Positions 7,837 through 15,847 of a stretch of DNA of 64,000 bases are shown here, in pieces. Origin of the DNA: Stenotrophomonas sp. UBA2629 (GTDB lineage: Bacteria > Pseudomonadota > Gammaproteobacteria > Xanthomonadales > Xanthomonadaceae). The notes beneath the pieces were generated by a model, which made no database searches, was not told the origin of the DNA, and saw only the letters and a program-made list of their open reading frames with translations. Positions within the stretch are counted from its first letter, which is position 1. Each line of letters opens with the position of its first letter. The position numbers and the translations under genes were made by a program. Location of the stretch: assembly GCA_002359895.1 (NCBI GenBank), contig DEOB01000011.1, positions 552,382 to 616,381 on the forward strand, given 5' to 3'.

Positions 7837-9132
7837 TTACTGGCGGATGGCTTCCTGGAACGACAACGCCTGCTCGGTGTGCTGGGCACGCTCGGCGATC
7901 CAGTCGATGACCTGCTCTTCCATCACACGGTTCTGCAGGCCAGACATGAGCTGGGGGTCGTTGCGGTACATCTCAATGACCTGCTCCGGCTCTTCGTAGG
8001 TGGAGGCGATCAGGCGCATGGTTTCGTTCAGGCGCTTGGGGTCCAGACGCAGCTCGTTCTTGCGGGCCACTTCACCGACCAGCAGGCCCACCAGCACGCG
8101 CTTGGCAGCAGCGTCCTTGAAGCCTTCATGCGCATCGGCCGGGACATCGCCCGGGTTGCCGCCCTGGCGACGGATGGCGTCCACCTGCTGGGCCAGCATC
8201 GAACGGGCTTCGTTCTCGACCAGACGCGGCGGCAGCTCCACCGACGAGTAAGCAGCGATCAGCTGCTCGCCGACTTCGCGACGCAGGCGGTTCATCAGCG
8301 CACCCTTGAGCTCACGCTCCAGGTTGGAACGGATGTCGGCGCGGAACTGCTCCACATCACCATTCTTGACGCCGAAGCTCTTGATGAAAGCGGTGTCCAC
8401 TGCCGGCATGTCCTGCTCGGACACCTCGGTGACCTTGACCGATACCTTGACCGACTTGCCAGCCAGGGCCGGCACACGCCAGTCAGCCGGGAACTCGACA
8501 TCCAGGGTCTTTTCTTCACCCTTGGCCATACCAACCAGGCCCTGCTCGATCTGCTCGAACATCATGCCCTGGCCGATGATGATGGTGCCCTGCTCGGCGC
8601 CTTCGGCCGGCAGACGCTCTTCGCCTGCCTGGGACCAGGTTTCCAGGCCAACCAGGTCGCCTTCCTGCGCGCCACGCGCAACCGGCTTCCAGGTACGACG
8701 CTGCTGGCGCAGGTTTTCGATCATCTGGTCGATGTCGGCATCGCTGATTTCAGCGGTGTGACGCACGACGGTCAGCTTGGTGACGTCGACATCGCCGAAG
8801 TCCGGGATCAGCTCGACGGTAGCCACGAAGTCGAATTCGCCTTCGCCAGCCTTGTCGATACGCGGGTTGCCAGCAATGCGCAGCTCGTGCTCGCGCAGGG
8901 CGGCATCAAAGGTTTCACGCAGCAGACCGTCCATTGCCTCGGCGCGCACCTGCGGGCCAAAACGCTGCTCGATCACCTTGGCCGGCACCTTGCCCGGGCG
9001 GAAACCCTTGATGCGTGCGGTACGCGAGATTTCGCCCAGACGACCATTGATGTGGCTCTGCAGACGCTCTTGCGGCAGTGAGAAGCTCAGGCGGCGTTCC
9101 AGATTGCCGGTGGATTCGATCGAAGCTTGCAT
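7837..9132 (-). CDS. tig: Trigger factor, ribosome-associated chaperone and prolyl isomerase
   Basis: A 431-residue chaperone that binds the ribosome at L23 and shields nascent chains. The N-terminal ribosome-binding domain ends with the signature GFRPGKVP near residues 43-50 (the GFRxGKxP motif), followed by the FKBP-type isomerase domain at about 150-245 and the helical C-terminal chaperone domain. The length is typical. The start at 9132 (MQASIESTGNLERRL) is preceded by CGGTGGCAGGAGTCC, where GGAG serves as ribosome binding site. First gene of the tig-clpP-clpX-lon block. The 178-base gap upstream to tRNA-Leu contains a GC-rich palindrome at about 9239-9262 but no convincing promoter. Confidence 0.96.
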   Translation of the reverse strand: MQASIESTGNLERRLSFSLPQERLQSHINGRLGEISRTARIKGFRPGKVPAKVIEQRFGPQVRAEAMDGLLRETFDAALREHELRIAGNPRIDKAGEGEFDFVATVELIPDFGDVDVTKLTVVRHTAEISDADIDQMIENLRQQRRTWKPVARGAQEGDLVGLETWSQAGEERLPAEGAEQGTIIIGQGMMFEQIEQGLVGMAKGEEKTLDVEFPADWRVPALAGKSVKVSVKVTEVSEQDMPAVDTAFIKSFGVKNGDVEQFRADIRSNLERELKGALMNRLRREVGEQLIAAYSSVELPPRLVENEARSMLAQQVDAIRRQGGNPGDVPADAHEGFKDAAAKRVLVGLLVGEVARKNELRLDPKRLNETMRLIASTYEEPEQVIEMYRNDPQLMSGLQNRVMEEQVIDWIAERAQHTEQALSFQEAIRQ

Positions 9133-9310
9133 GTGGACTCCTGCCACCGGAGGCATCTGCCCCGGCACGATGTGATGGTTGAAACGGTTGTGAGTAAGCG
9201 GGTCTGCGCCGCAGCCCTTTAGTTTGGCCGATATCGCCCGTCACCGCCAGCAGTGGCGGGTACACAATGATGACGGGGAGCGCCCAGCAGGGGCAGACAA
9301 GACCGGGCAA

Positions 9311-9395
<85 letters not shown>

Positions 9396-9461
9396 AAAGC
9401 CGGTTCAGACCGCCATTGTTGCAGGCAAGCCCGCAAAGCGGAAGCCAACACCACGGCGGAT

Positions 9462-9493
9462 AAAGAAAAGCCACCGGATTGCTCCGATGGCTT
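9462..9493 (-). terminator. Terminator after tRNA-Lys (proximal copy)
   Basis: AAGCCACCGGA pairs with TCCGATGGCTT around TTGC, followed on the minus strand by TTTTCTTT. The same outer stem with a different, compensated inner stem occurs at 9643-9680. Confidence 0.75.
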
Positions 9494-9498
9494 CAAAC

Positions 9499-9574
9499 TG
9501 GTGGGCTGTCAAGGATTCGAACCTTGGACCTATTGATTAAGAGTCAACTGCTCTACCAACTGAGCTAACAGCCC
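9499..9574 (-). tRNA. tRNA-Lys (anticodon CTT), copy 1
   Basis: A 76-base cloverleaf with acceptor GGGCTGT/ACAGCCC, anticodon stem GTTGA/TCAAT and loop CTCTTAA giving CTT, and encoded CCA. It is identical to the copy 113 bases upstream. Confidence 0.96.
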
Positions 9575-9642
9575 TGAAACTTCAGGTGCGGATTCTACAC
9601 CGCGAGGTGATTTCCACACCAGCCCAAAACACCGGGCTTACA

Positions 9643-9680
9643 TAAAAAGGAAAAGCCACCAGCGTGAGCTGATGGCTTTT
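9643..9680 (-). terminator. Terminator after tRNA-Lys (distal copy)
   Basis: AAAAGCCACCAGC pairs with GCTGATGGCTTTT around GTGA and is followed by a T-rich tract on the minus strand. It follows the second tRNA-Lys directly. Confidence 0.75.
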
Positions 9681-9687
9681 CTTGATT

Positions 9688-9763
9688 TGGTGGGCTGTCA
9701 AGGATTCGAACCTTGGACCTATTGATTAAGAGTCAACTGCTCTACCAACTGAGCTAACAGCCC
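9688..9763 (-). tRNA. tRNA-Lys (anticodon CTT), copy 2
   Basis: Identical in sequence to the other tRNA-Lys. The tRNA plus its terminator appears to be a tandem duplication. Confidence 0.96.
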
Positions 9764-9843
9764 TGAAAATCAGGGTGCGAATCTTACCGCAACCTTCTTT
9801 TTTTTGAAACCCCGGATTTGACTCCGTTGTTTCTTTTGTTCAG

Positions 9844-9920
9844 TGGGGTGGCTGAGGGGATTCGAACCCCCGACCGCCGGAATCACAATCCGGAACTCTA
9901 ACCAGCTGAGCTACAGCCAC
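9844..9920 (-). tRNA. tRNA-His (anticodon GTG)
   Basis: Anticodon loop TTGTGAT gives GTG. The acceptor is GTGGCTG/CAGCCAC with discriminator C and encoded CCA. The base at 9921 would supply the G at position -1 that pairs with C73, as in other tRNA-His genes. Confidence 0.95.
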
Positions 9921-9955
9921 CACTGAAAAACAACTTGCCTACCGCTTGCACCAAT

Positions 9956-10032
9956 TGGCGCGCCCGACAGGAATCGAACCTGTAACCGCCGGCTTAGAAG
10001 GCCGGTGCTCTATCCAGTTGAGCTACGGGCGC
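9956..10032 (-). tRNA. tRNA-Arg (anticodon TCT)
   Basis: A 77-base cloverleaf with acceptor GCGCCCG/CGGGCGC, anticodon loop CTTCTAA giving TCT, and encoded CCA. It reads AGA/AGG codons. Confidence 0.95.
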
Positions 10033-10077
10033 TCTGAACCGGATTGTCGCAATCCAACGCGCATTGAGTGCATCGGA

Positions 10078-10154
10078 TGGTCGGGGTAGAGGGATTCGAA
10101 CCCCCGACATCCTGCTCCCAAAGCAGGCGCGCTACCAGACTGCGCTATACCCCG
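10078..10154 (-). tRNA. tRNA-Pro (anticodon TGG)
   Basis: A 77-base cloverleaf with acceptor CGGGGTA/TACCCCG, anticodon stem CCTGC/GCAGG with loop TTTGGGA giving TGG, and encoded CCA. It is the first gene of the minus-strand tRNA array. Confidence 0.95.
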
Positions 10155-10190
10155 GCGGTGAATCTCTCGGGTTACCCCGCGAAGTCGGCT

Positions 10191-10219
10191 ATTGTCTGGA
10201 TTCCGGCCGTTTCTGTCAA
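10191..10219 (-). promoter_or_regulatory. Promoter of the tRNA array
   Basis: On the minus strand a consensus -35 TTGACA (10214-10219) is separated by 17 bases from GACAAT (10191-10196). GC-rich sequence follows before tRNA-Pro, consistent with a stringent-type discriminator at stable-RNA promoters. Confidence 0.8.
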
Positions 10220-10293
10220 CGATAATTTTCACTTTGATGGATGCAGGTATGCTTTTGCACTGTATCCCCCACCAATCAGCCATGGAGCACGGC

Positions 10294-11055
10294 ATGCGCA
10301 GCGGCAATCCAGCCCTTTCCGAATCTACCTTCCTTGATCTTGGCAGCGGCAGCGTGGTCTCACGCGGCGCCGATGCGATGACCATCAACGGCACCGTCAA
10401 CAAGACCAGCATCCTGTTGCTGCTGGCGGTGCTGACGGCGACGTTTGCCTGGAACAACACACTCACCGACACCGGCGAGCTGGCCGCTTCCGGCCGCCTG
10501 TACCTGTGGGGCGGCATGATCGTCGGCTTCATCCTGTCGCTGGTGACGATCTTCAAGAAGACCTGGGCGCCGGTCAGCGCACCGCTATATGCACTGGCGG
10601 AAGGCTTTTTCCTGGGCTCGATTTCGGCCATCTACGAAGCACGCTTCGACGGCATTGTGTTCCAGGCGGTGATCCTGACCTTCGGCACGCTGTTTGCGCT
10701 GCTGTTTGCGTACCGCAGTGGGCTGATCAAAGCCACCGAGAACTTCAAGCTGGGCGTGGTGGCAGCAACCGGTGGTATCGCGCTGGTGTACCTGGCGACC
10801 ATCGTGCTGGGCTTTTTCAACATCAACATTCCCTTCATCCACGATTCGGGCCTGATCGGCATCGGCTTCAGCCTGTTCGTGGTGGTGATCGCGGCGCTGA
10901 ACCTGGTGCTGGATTTCGATTTCATCGAAAGCGGCGTGGAAGCCGGCGCGCCGAAGTACATGGAGTGGTATGGCGCATTCGGCCTGATGGTCACGCTGGT
11001 GTGGCTGTACATCGAGTTCCTGCGCCTGCTGTCAAAGTTGCAGTCGCGCAACTGA
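10294..11055 (+). CDS. Bax inhibitor-1/YccA-family inner-membrane protein
   Basis: A 253-residue multi-pass protein of the Bax inhibitor-1/YccA family. Seven hydrophobic segments are visible from about residue 38 onwards, including SILLLLAVLTATFAW, a central FFLGSISAIYE segment and the final LVTLVWLYIEFLRLL. In E. coli YccA binds and inhibits the membrane protease FtsH; the role here is inferred from family only. The start at 10294 (MRSGNPALSESTF) is chosen because GGAG at 10284-10287 sits seven bases before it. An ATG twelve bases upstream is possible. It is transcribed away from the tRNA array and is followed by a strong hairpin terminator. Confidence 0.88.
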   Translation: MRSGNPALSESTFLDLGSGSVVSRGADAMTINGTVNKTSILLLLAVLTATFAWNNTLTDTGELAASGRLYLWGGMIVGFILSLVTIFKKTWAPVSAPLYALAEGFFLGSISAIYEARFDGIVFQAVILTFGTLFALLFAYRSGLIKATENFKLGVVAATGGIALVYLATIVLGFFNINIPFIHDSGLIGIGFSLFVVVIAALNLVLDFDFIESGVEAGAPKYMEWYGAFGLMVTLVWLYIEFLRLLSKLQSRN

Positions 11056-11078
11056 CGCAAACGCAGCACGCAAGACAC

Positions 11079-11108
11079 GAAGGGCGCCGCACGGCGCCCT
11101 TCTGCTTT
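11079..11108 (+). terminator. Terminator of the YccA-family gene
   Basis: GAAGGGCGCCG pairs with CGGCGCCCTTC around CA, followed by TGCTTTT. It lies 24 bases past the stop codon. Confidence 0.75.
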
Positions 11109-11276
11109 TGCAGCGCGCGACATCACCGCAACGGCATCGCACGCGCCTGCGCAATGAGCACAACATTGCGGCACGTCATTCTTGCCCCACATGCAGCGAT
11201 GCGATGCCTTTACTTTATCGGCATCAACGGGAAGACACGCTGCCAGCCTCAAGACTCCCCCTGCGACAACGCACAA

Positions 11277-11306
11277 ACAAAAACGGAGCGCTTGCGCGCT
11301 CCGTTT
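11277..11306 (-). terminator. Terminator of the isocitrate dehydrogenase gene
   Basis: AACGGAGCGC pairs with GCGCTCCGTT around TTGC and is followed by a T-rich tract on the minus strand. It converges with the terminator at 11079-11108. Nothing is seen in the 170 bases between them. Confidence 0.8.
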
Positions 11307-11334
11307 CAGTTGACACCTGGTACTACCAGCGTAA

Positions 11335-12339
11335 TCAGACGCGGCTGGCGATGGCTTCAGCGAAGCTCATGGTGGTGCCGTTGCCGCCCAGGTCGCCGGT
11401 CAGCGAATCCTTGGCTTCCATCGTGGCGACGATGGCCTTGCGCAGGCGCTCGGCATTTTCCGGCTGACCGACGTGGTCCAGCATCTGCGCGGCGCCCAGC
11501 ATCAGCGCAACCGGGTTGGCCTTGCCCTGCCCTGCGATATCCGGCGCGGTACCGTGCACGGCTTCGAAGATGGCCGCATCAGCGCCGATGTTGGCACCCG
11601 GGGCCAGGCCCAGGCCGCCAACCAGACCAGCACACAGGTCGGAGATGATGTCGCCGAACAGGTTGGTGGTGACGATGATGTCGAACTGTTCCGGACGCAT
11701 CACCAGCTGCATGCAGGCGTTGTCCACGATCATTTCCTGGAACTCGATCTCCGGGTACTTGGCAGCAACTTCGCGCGCCACGTCCAGGAACAGGCCCGAG
11801 GTGGACTTGATGATGTTTGCCTTGTGCACGGCGGTGACCTTCTTGCGGCCAGTGCTCTTGGCCAGCTCGAAGGCGTAACGCACGATGCGCTCGGAGCCCT
11901 TGCGGGTGATGCGGGTGCCGGAGAACGCGGTCTCGCCGTCGGCCGACACTTCCTGACCTTCGGCCAGGTAGGCGCCCTCGGTGTTCTCACGCACCGTGAT
12001 CATGTTGATGTTTTCGTAGCGCGACTTGGTGTTCGGGAACGAAATGGCCGGGCGCACGTTCGCGTACAGGTCGAACTGGCGACGCAGAGCCACGTTGATC
12101 GAGCTGAAACCGCCACCGACCGGCGTGGTCAGCGGGCTCTTCAGGGCCACCTTGTTCTTGGTGATGGACTCCAGCGTGGACGCCGGGATCAGCTCACCGT
12201 GCTTTTCCAGCGCGGCCAGGCCTGCGTCGGCGAACTCGTACTGCAGCCCGGTGCCGAGCTTGTCGAGCACGAACAGGGTTGCGTCCATGATTTCCGGGCC
12301 GATGCCATCGCCACGGATGACGGTGATTGTCTGCGTCAT
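11335..12339 (-). CDS. NAD-dependent isocitrate dehydrogenase (isocitrate/isopropylmalate dehydrogenase family)
   Basis: A 334-residue beta-decarboxylating dehydrogenase that should convert isocitrate to 2-oxoglutarate in the TCA cycle. The family features are present: GDGIGPEI near the N-terminus, the substrate-binding SPLTTPVGGG(F)SSIN region, RENTEGAYLAEGQ, the catalytic Lys in VHKANIIKSTSGLF, and the dinucleotide-binding VHGTAPDIAGQGKANP near the C-terminus. The subfamily with GGGFSSINVALR is the short NAD-linked type found in Xanthomonadaceae rather than the E. coli NADP enzyme. The start at 12339 (MTQTITVIRGDGIGPE) is the standard one. Homoisocitrate or isopropylmalate activity cannot be excluded from sequence alone. 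It ends at a strong terminator. Confidence 0.87.
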   Translation of the reverse strand: MTQTITVIRGDGIGPEIMDATLFVLDKLGTGLQYEFADAGLAALEKHGELIPASTLESITKNKVALKSPLTTPVGGGFSSINVALRRQFDLYANVRPAISFPNTKSRYENINMITVRENTEGAYLAEGQEVSADGETAFSGTRITRKGSERIVRYAFELAKSTGRKKVTAVHKANIIKSTSGLFLDVAREVAAKYPEIEFQEMIVDNACMQLVMRPEQFDIIVTTNLFGDIISDLCAGLVGGLGLAPGANIGADAAIFEAVHGTAPDIAGQGKANPVALMLGAAQMLDHVGQPENAERLRKAIVATMEAKDSLTGDLGGNGTTMSFAEAIASRV

Positions 12340-12476
12340 TTTCTTGGTATTCCGAACAGGGAGGAGAGAAAGCGCCCGTCCGGCCGGCTGCCCGGATACC
12401 GGCGCGCTTGAAACAGTTTCAACTGTCAATTATGCCTGATCCGGGCTTCTTCCCCCAACCCGACAAAGGTCTGGGT

Positions 12477-12869
12477 TCAGCCGTGGTCGTGCCCGACCGG
12501 GGCCTGGGCCGTGCCGCTTTCCAGCTGGTCAAGGAAGTCCACGGCCCGGCGCAGGTGCGGAATGACGATCGAACCGCCCACCACCAGCCCGACCGAGAAC
12601 GTCTCGAAGAACTCTTCCCGGCTGACTCCGGCCTGCTTGCACTGGGCGACGTGGTAGCTGATGCAGTCATCACAGCGCAGCACCATCGAGGCGACCAGGC
12701 CAAGCAGCTCCTTGGTCTTCACATCCAGCGCACCGGCCTGGTAGGTCTGGGTGTCGAGCGCGAAAAAGCGCCGGACCACCTGATTGGGCTCGGCCAGGAT
12801 GCGCTGGTTCATGCGCTGGCGGAATTCGGTGAACTCCGCCAGGCGGTCGTTGTCGGCCTGCCCGCTCAC
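12477..12869 (-). CDS. AhpD-like carboxymuconolactone-decarboxylase-family protein
   Basis: A 130-residue all-helical protein with the redox-active CxxC and nearby His of the AhpD family: Cys66, Cys69 and His73 in RCDDCISYH. AhpD-type proteins act as thiol peroxidases or disulfide reductants; other relatives are decarboxylases without the Cys pair. It begins with GTG at 12869 and overlaps the stop codon of the upstream glutaredoxin gene (GTGA), which implies translational coupling. The pairing suggests that the glutaredoxin reduces the Cys pair of this protein, which is an inference. The acidic/His-rich end GHDHG may bind metal. Confidence 0.83.
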   Translation of the reverse strand: MSGQADNDRLAEFTEFRQRMNQRILAEPNQVVRRFFALDTQTYQAGALDVKTKELLGLVASMVLRCDDCISYHVAQCKQAGVSREEFFETFSVGLVVGGSIVIPHLRRAVDFLDQLESGTAQAPVGHDHG

Positions 12870-13159
12870 GCGCCCTGCCCGGCCAACAACGGCTCCAGCT
12901 TGCCCTCACGGTGCAGCGCCATCATGTCGTCATAGCCGCCCACATGGACGTCGCCGACAAAAATCTGCGGCACGCTGGTACGGCGGGTGCTGGCCATCAT
13001 TTTTTCGCGCGCGACCGGATCAAGGTCGATACGCACCTCGGTCCAGGACTGGCCTTTGCTCTTCAGGAAATTCTTGGCCGCCACGCAGTACGGGCACACC
13101 GCGGTGGAGTAGATGGTGATCTCCGGCGTACCGGTGGTGCCACTGGTTTCGTTGCTCAC
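12866..13159 (-). CDS. grxC: Glutaredoxin, GrxC type
   Basis: A 97-residue dithiol glutaredoxin with active site Cys22-Pro-Tyr-Cys25, the TSVPQIFVGDVHVGG cis-Pro and glutathione-binding segment, and typical length after an N-terminal extension of about 10 residues. It reduces protein disulfides and glutathionylated proteins with glutathione. The start is GTG at 13159, supported by GGAG seven bases before it; the longer in-frame reading has no similarity to the family. Its stop overlaps the GTG start of the AhpD-like gene. The divergent bepA gene begins 151 bases away. Confidence 0.9.
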   Translation of the reverse strand: MSNETSGTTGTPEITIYSTAVCPYCVAAKNFLKSKGQSWTEVRIDLDPVAREKMMASTRRTSVPQIFVGDVHVGGYDDMMALHREGKLEPLLAGQGA

Positions 13160-13310
13160 AAAGAAACTCCTGACTGGAAACAATGTCTGTATATGGTAGC
13201 GGCCGACAGCTTTTTCGACGCCACCCGCGGAACACTGCGGATTAACCTGTGCTTCACATCCCCACCGGGGTTCCCCGTCATCCTCCGCCCAGCCTTTTCG
13301 GAGCCACCGC

Positions 13311-14966
13311 TTGCGCACGCTTCTGCTCGCCACCGCCGTCACCCTGGCCCTGGCCGTCCCGCCATCCTTCGCTGACGACACCAAGCTGCCCGACATTGGA
13401 TCGTCGGCCGGTGAACTGCTGACCCCGGCACGTCAGGCCGAGTACGGCGGCATGATGCTGCGCGAGCTGCGCAACTACGGTTACCTGCTGGACGACCCGC
13501 TGGTGAACGACTGGCTCGGCACCATGGGCACGCGTCTGGGCTCCAACAGCGCCCAGCCGCAGCAGAAGTACACCTTCTTCATGATGAAGGACCGCCAGAT
13601 CAACGCCTTCGCCACGCTGGGCGGCTATATCGGCATGAACGCCGGGCTGGTGCTGACCGCCGAGCGCGAGGACGAGGTTGCGGCGGTGCTGTCCCACGAA
13701 ATTGCCCACGTCACCCAGCAGCATGTGCTCCGCGGTGTGGAACGGGCCCAGCGCGACCAGATCCCGATCCTGCTGGGCATGCTGGCGGCGGTGGTAGCGG
13801 CCCAGCAGGCCGGCAGCAACTCCTCCGGTGACGCGACCATGGCGGCCATCACCTCCGGCATGGGTCTGATGCAGCAGCGCCAGATCAACTACACCCGCTC
13901 CAACGAATCGGAAGCCGACCGCCTGGGCATCCGCACACTGGCCCGCAGCGGCTACGACGTGGACGCGATGGCCGGCTTCTTCGAGCGCATGTCCGCGGCG
14001 ATGCGCGGCAACCAAGGCGGCTATTCAACCCCGGATTTCCTGCGCACCCACCCGGTCAACATCACCCGCATCAGCGAGGCCAAGGCCCGCGCCGACCAGA
14101 TGAAGAAAGACACGGTGCTGCTGACCACGCAAACCCCCACCGGGGTGCGTCAGGAGCGCGTCAACCCATCCGAGCCCGACGCCAGCCGCGACCCGCTCGG
14201 CAGCCAGGGCAACCCGCTGCTGCCTGCCGGGCTGCAGCTGAGCCTGCCCGATGCCGGCCTGCCGCGCGGAACAACTGGCTTGTTTGACTGGGCCCGCGAG
14301 CGCCTGCGCGTGCTCAGCGCACCCACCCCGTCGGAGCTGGTGCGCGAGTATGAAAACCTCAAGCGCAGCCAGAAGGACGGCCTGACCGACCCGCAACGTT
14401 ACGGCGTGGCAATTGCCCGCCTGCGCGACGGCGGCGTCGCCACCGCCCTGGCCCTGCAGGACCTGCAGCTGTTGCAATCGGAGTACCCGGACAACCTGTG
14501 GGTCGCGCTGGCGCTGGGCGAGGCGGAATCCCGCAGCGGCAAGCACAGCGACGCCAACCGACGTTTCGATGCCCTGCTCAAACGCCTGCCACAAAGCCGG
14601 CCGGTGGCGCTGACCTACGCCGGCGTACTCAATGAACAAGGCGGTGAGGAGGCCGGCAAGCGCGCCCAAGCCATGCTGCGGCCGCTGCTGGTCAAAAGCA
14701 GCGACGACCCGGTATTGCAGAGCACGTTTGCCCGCGCCAGCGAACTGGCCGGCGACGCCCCCCGCGCCAGTGAGGCCTACGCCGAGGCCGCCTATCTCAA
14801 TGGCCGCCCGGAACAGGCGTTGATTCAATTCGAGGCGCTGCTCAAACGCCCCGGCCTGGATTACGTGAGCCGCGCACGGGTGAATGCCCGGATCGAAACC
14901 ATCATGCCGGCCGTACTGGAGATGCGCCGCCTCGGCATTCGTGACCCGGAAATGTCACGCAACTGA
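13311..14966 (+). CDS. bepA: Periplasmic M48 metalloprotease/chaperone, BepA-like (YfgC), with TPR region
   Basis: A 551-residue exported zinc protease that in E. coli (BepA) helps assemble or remove the LPS transporter LptD and guards the outer membrane. A signal peptide spans residues 1-21 (LLLATAVTLALAVPPSFA). The M48 domain carries HExxH as His129-Glu130-x-x-His133 (SHEIAHV) and the third ligand Glu in NESEADRLG. The second half, from about 300 on, has repeated helical segments typical of the TPR region of BepA. The start is TTG at 13311, with GGAG seven bases upstream. An alternative later start would destroy the signal peptide. A GC-rich inverted repeat follows the stop, before phoB. 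Confidence 0.88.
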   Translation: MRTLLLATAVTLALAVPPSFADDTKLPDIGSSAGELLTPARQAEYGGMMLRELRNYGYLLDDPLVNDWLGTMGTRLGSNSAQPQQKYTFFMMKDRQINAFATLGGYIGMNAGLVLTAEREDEVAAVLSHEIAHVTQQHVLRGVERAQRDQIPILLGMLAAVVAAQQAGSNSSGDATMAAITSGMGLMQQRQINYTRSNESEADRLGIRTLARSGYDVDAMAGFFERMSAAMRGNQGGYSTPDFLRTHPVNITRISEAKARADQMKKDTVLLTTQTPTGVRQERVNPSEPDASRDPLGSQGNPLLPAGLQLSLPDAGLPRGTTGLFDWARERLRVLSAPTPSELVREYENLKRSQKDGLTDPQRYGVAIARLRDGGVATALALQDLQLLQSEYPDNLWVALALGEAESRSGKHSDANRRFDALLKRLPQSRPVALTYAGVLNEQGGEEAGKRAQAMLRPLLVKSSDDPVLQSTFARASELAGDAPRASEAYAEAAYLNGRPEQALIQFEALLKRPGLDYVSRARVNARIETIMPAVLEMRRLGIRDPEMSRN

Positions 14967-14979
14967 GCCCTTCCTGCAC

Positions 14980-15002
14980 GGCCGGCAACGTTATCGCCGG
15001 CC
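14980..15002 (+). terminator. Hairpin after bepA
   Basis: GGCCGGC pairs with GCCGGCC around nine bases directly before the phoB PHO box. No T-run follows, so termination would be inefficient or factor-dependent. Confidence 0.35.
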
Positions 15003-15003
15003 G

Positions 15004-15034
15004 GTGTCACAAACCCGTCATCAAACCGTAGTCT
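15004..15034 (+). promoter_or_regulatory. PHO box and promoter of phoB
   Basis: GTGTCACAAACCCGTCAT (15004-15021) matches the PhoB box consensus CTGTCATAAAWCTGTCAT at 14 of 18 positions, with both GTCA half sites 11 bases apart. TAGTCT, a weak -10, starts seven bases after it. It fits autoregulation of phoB by phosphorylated PhoB. Confidence 0.7.
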
Positions 15035-15078
15035 ACTGGGCGCATCCCCCGCTTGATGGGCTTAACGGTAGCCACGAC

Positions 15079-15768
15079 GTGCTCAAACGCATCCTGATTG
15101 TCGATGACGAACCCGCGATCCGTGACATGGTCGCCTTCGCCCTGCGTAAGGGCGAATACGAGCCGGTGCATGCCGGCGACGCACTGGAGGCACAGACCGC
15201 CATTGCCGACCGCGTGCCGGACATGATCCTGCTGGATTGGATGCTGCCCGGCACCAGCGGCCTGGAGCTTGCCCGGCGCTGGCGCAAAGATGCGCTGACC
15301 CGCGACGTGCCGATCATCATGCTCACCGCCCGTGGCGAAGAGAACGACCGCGTCGGTGGGTTGGAAGCGGGCGTGGACGATTATGTGGTCAAGCCGTTTT
15401 CCGCGCGCGAACTGTTGGCGCGCATCCGCGCCGTACTGCGTCGCACCCGCGACGATGACGAAGACGGCAGCGTTGCTGTTGGCAGCATCCGTATCGATGG
15501 CGCCGCGCACCGCGTGTTTGCCGGCGACGTGCCCGTGCCGATCGGCCCCACCGAATACCGCCTGCTGCATTTCTTCATGACCCACCCTGAGCGCGTCTAC
15601 ACACGCTCGCAACTGCTCGACCACGTATGGGGCGGCAGCGTGTATGTGGAAGAGCGCACCATCGACGTGCACATCCGCCGCCTGCGAAAAACGCTGGAGC
15701 CGTTTGCCGCCGAAGACATGGTGCAGACCGTGCGCGGTGCCGGCTATCGGTTCTCCGCTTCCACCTGA
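15079..15768 (+). CDS. phoB: Phosphate regulon response regulator PhoB
   Basis: A 229-residue OmpR-family regulator. The receiver domain (1-120) has the acidic pair Asp9-Asp10, the phospho-acceptor Asp53 in LLDWMLPG and the conserved Lys in YVVKPF. The winged-helix DNA-binding domain (about 135-228) contains the recognition region VEERTIDVHIRRLRKTLEP. It activates genes for phosphate uptake and saving when phosphate is scarce. The start is GTG at 15079, giving the standard MLKRILIVDDEPAIRD. It is followed by phoR, ppk and ppx, the arrangement expected for Xanthomonadaceae, and is preceded by a PHO box. Confidence 0.94.
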   Translation: MLKRILIVDDEPAIRDMVAFALRKGEYEPVHAGDALEAQTAIADRVPDMILLDWMLPGTSGLELARRWRKDALTRDVPIIMLTARGEENDRVGGLEAGVDDYVVKPFSARELLARIRAVLRRTRDDDEDGSVAVGSIRIDGAAHRVFAGDVPVPIGPTEYRLLHFFMTHPERVYTRSQLLDHVWGGSVYVEERTIDVHIRRLRKTLEPFAAEDMVQTVRGAGYRFSAST

Positions 15769-15847
15769 GCCGGCCTGCTTGTCTGCAGGCTTGATGCTAT
15801 AACCCAGGTTCCTCCCGCTGGCCCCACCTGCAATACCCGAGAGTGCA

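Noticed and set aside
10506..11648. Plus-strand reading frame of 380 codons overlapping the YccA-family gene and the isocitrate dehydrogenase end
   Set aside because: It crosses two opposed terminators and overlaps two real genes in another frame.
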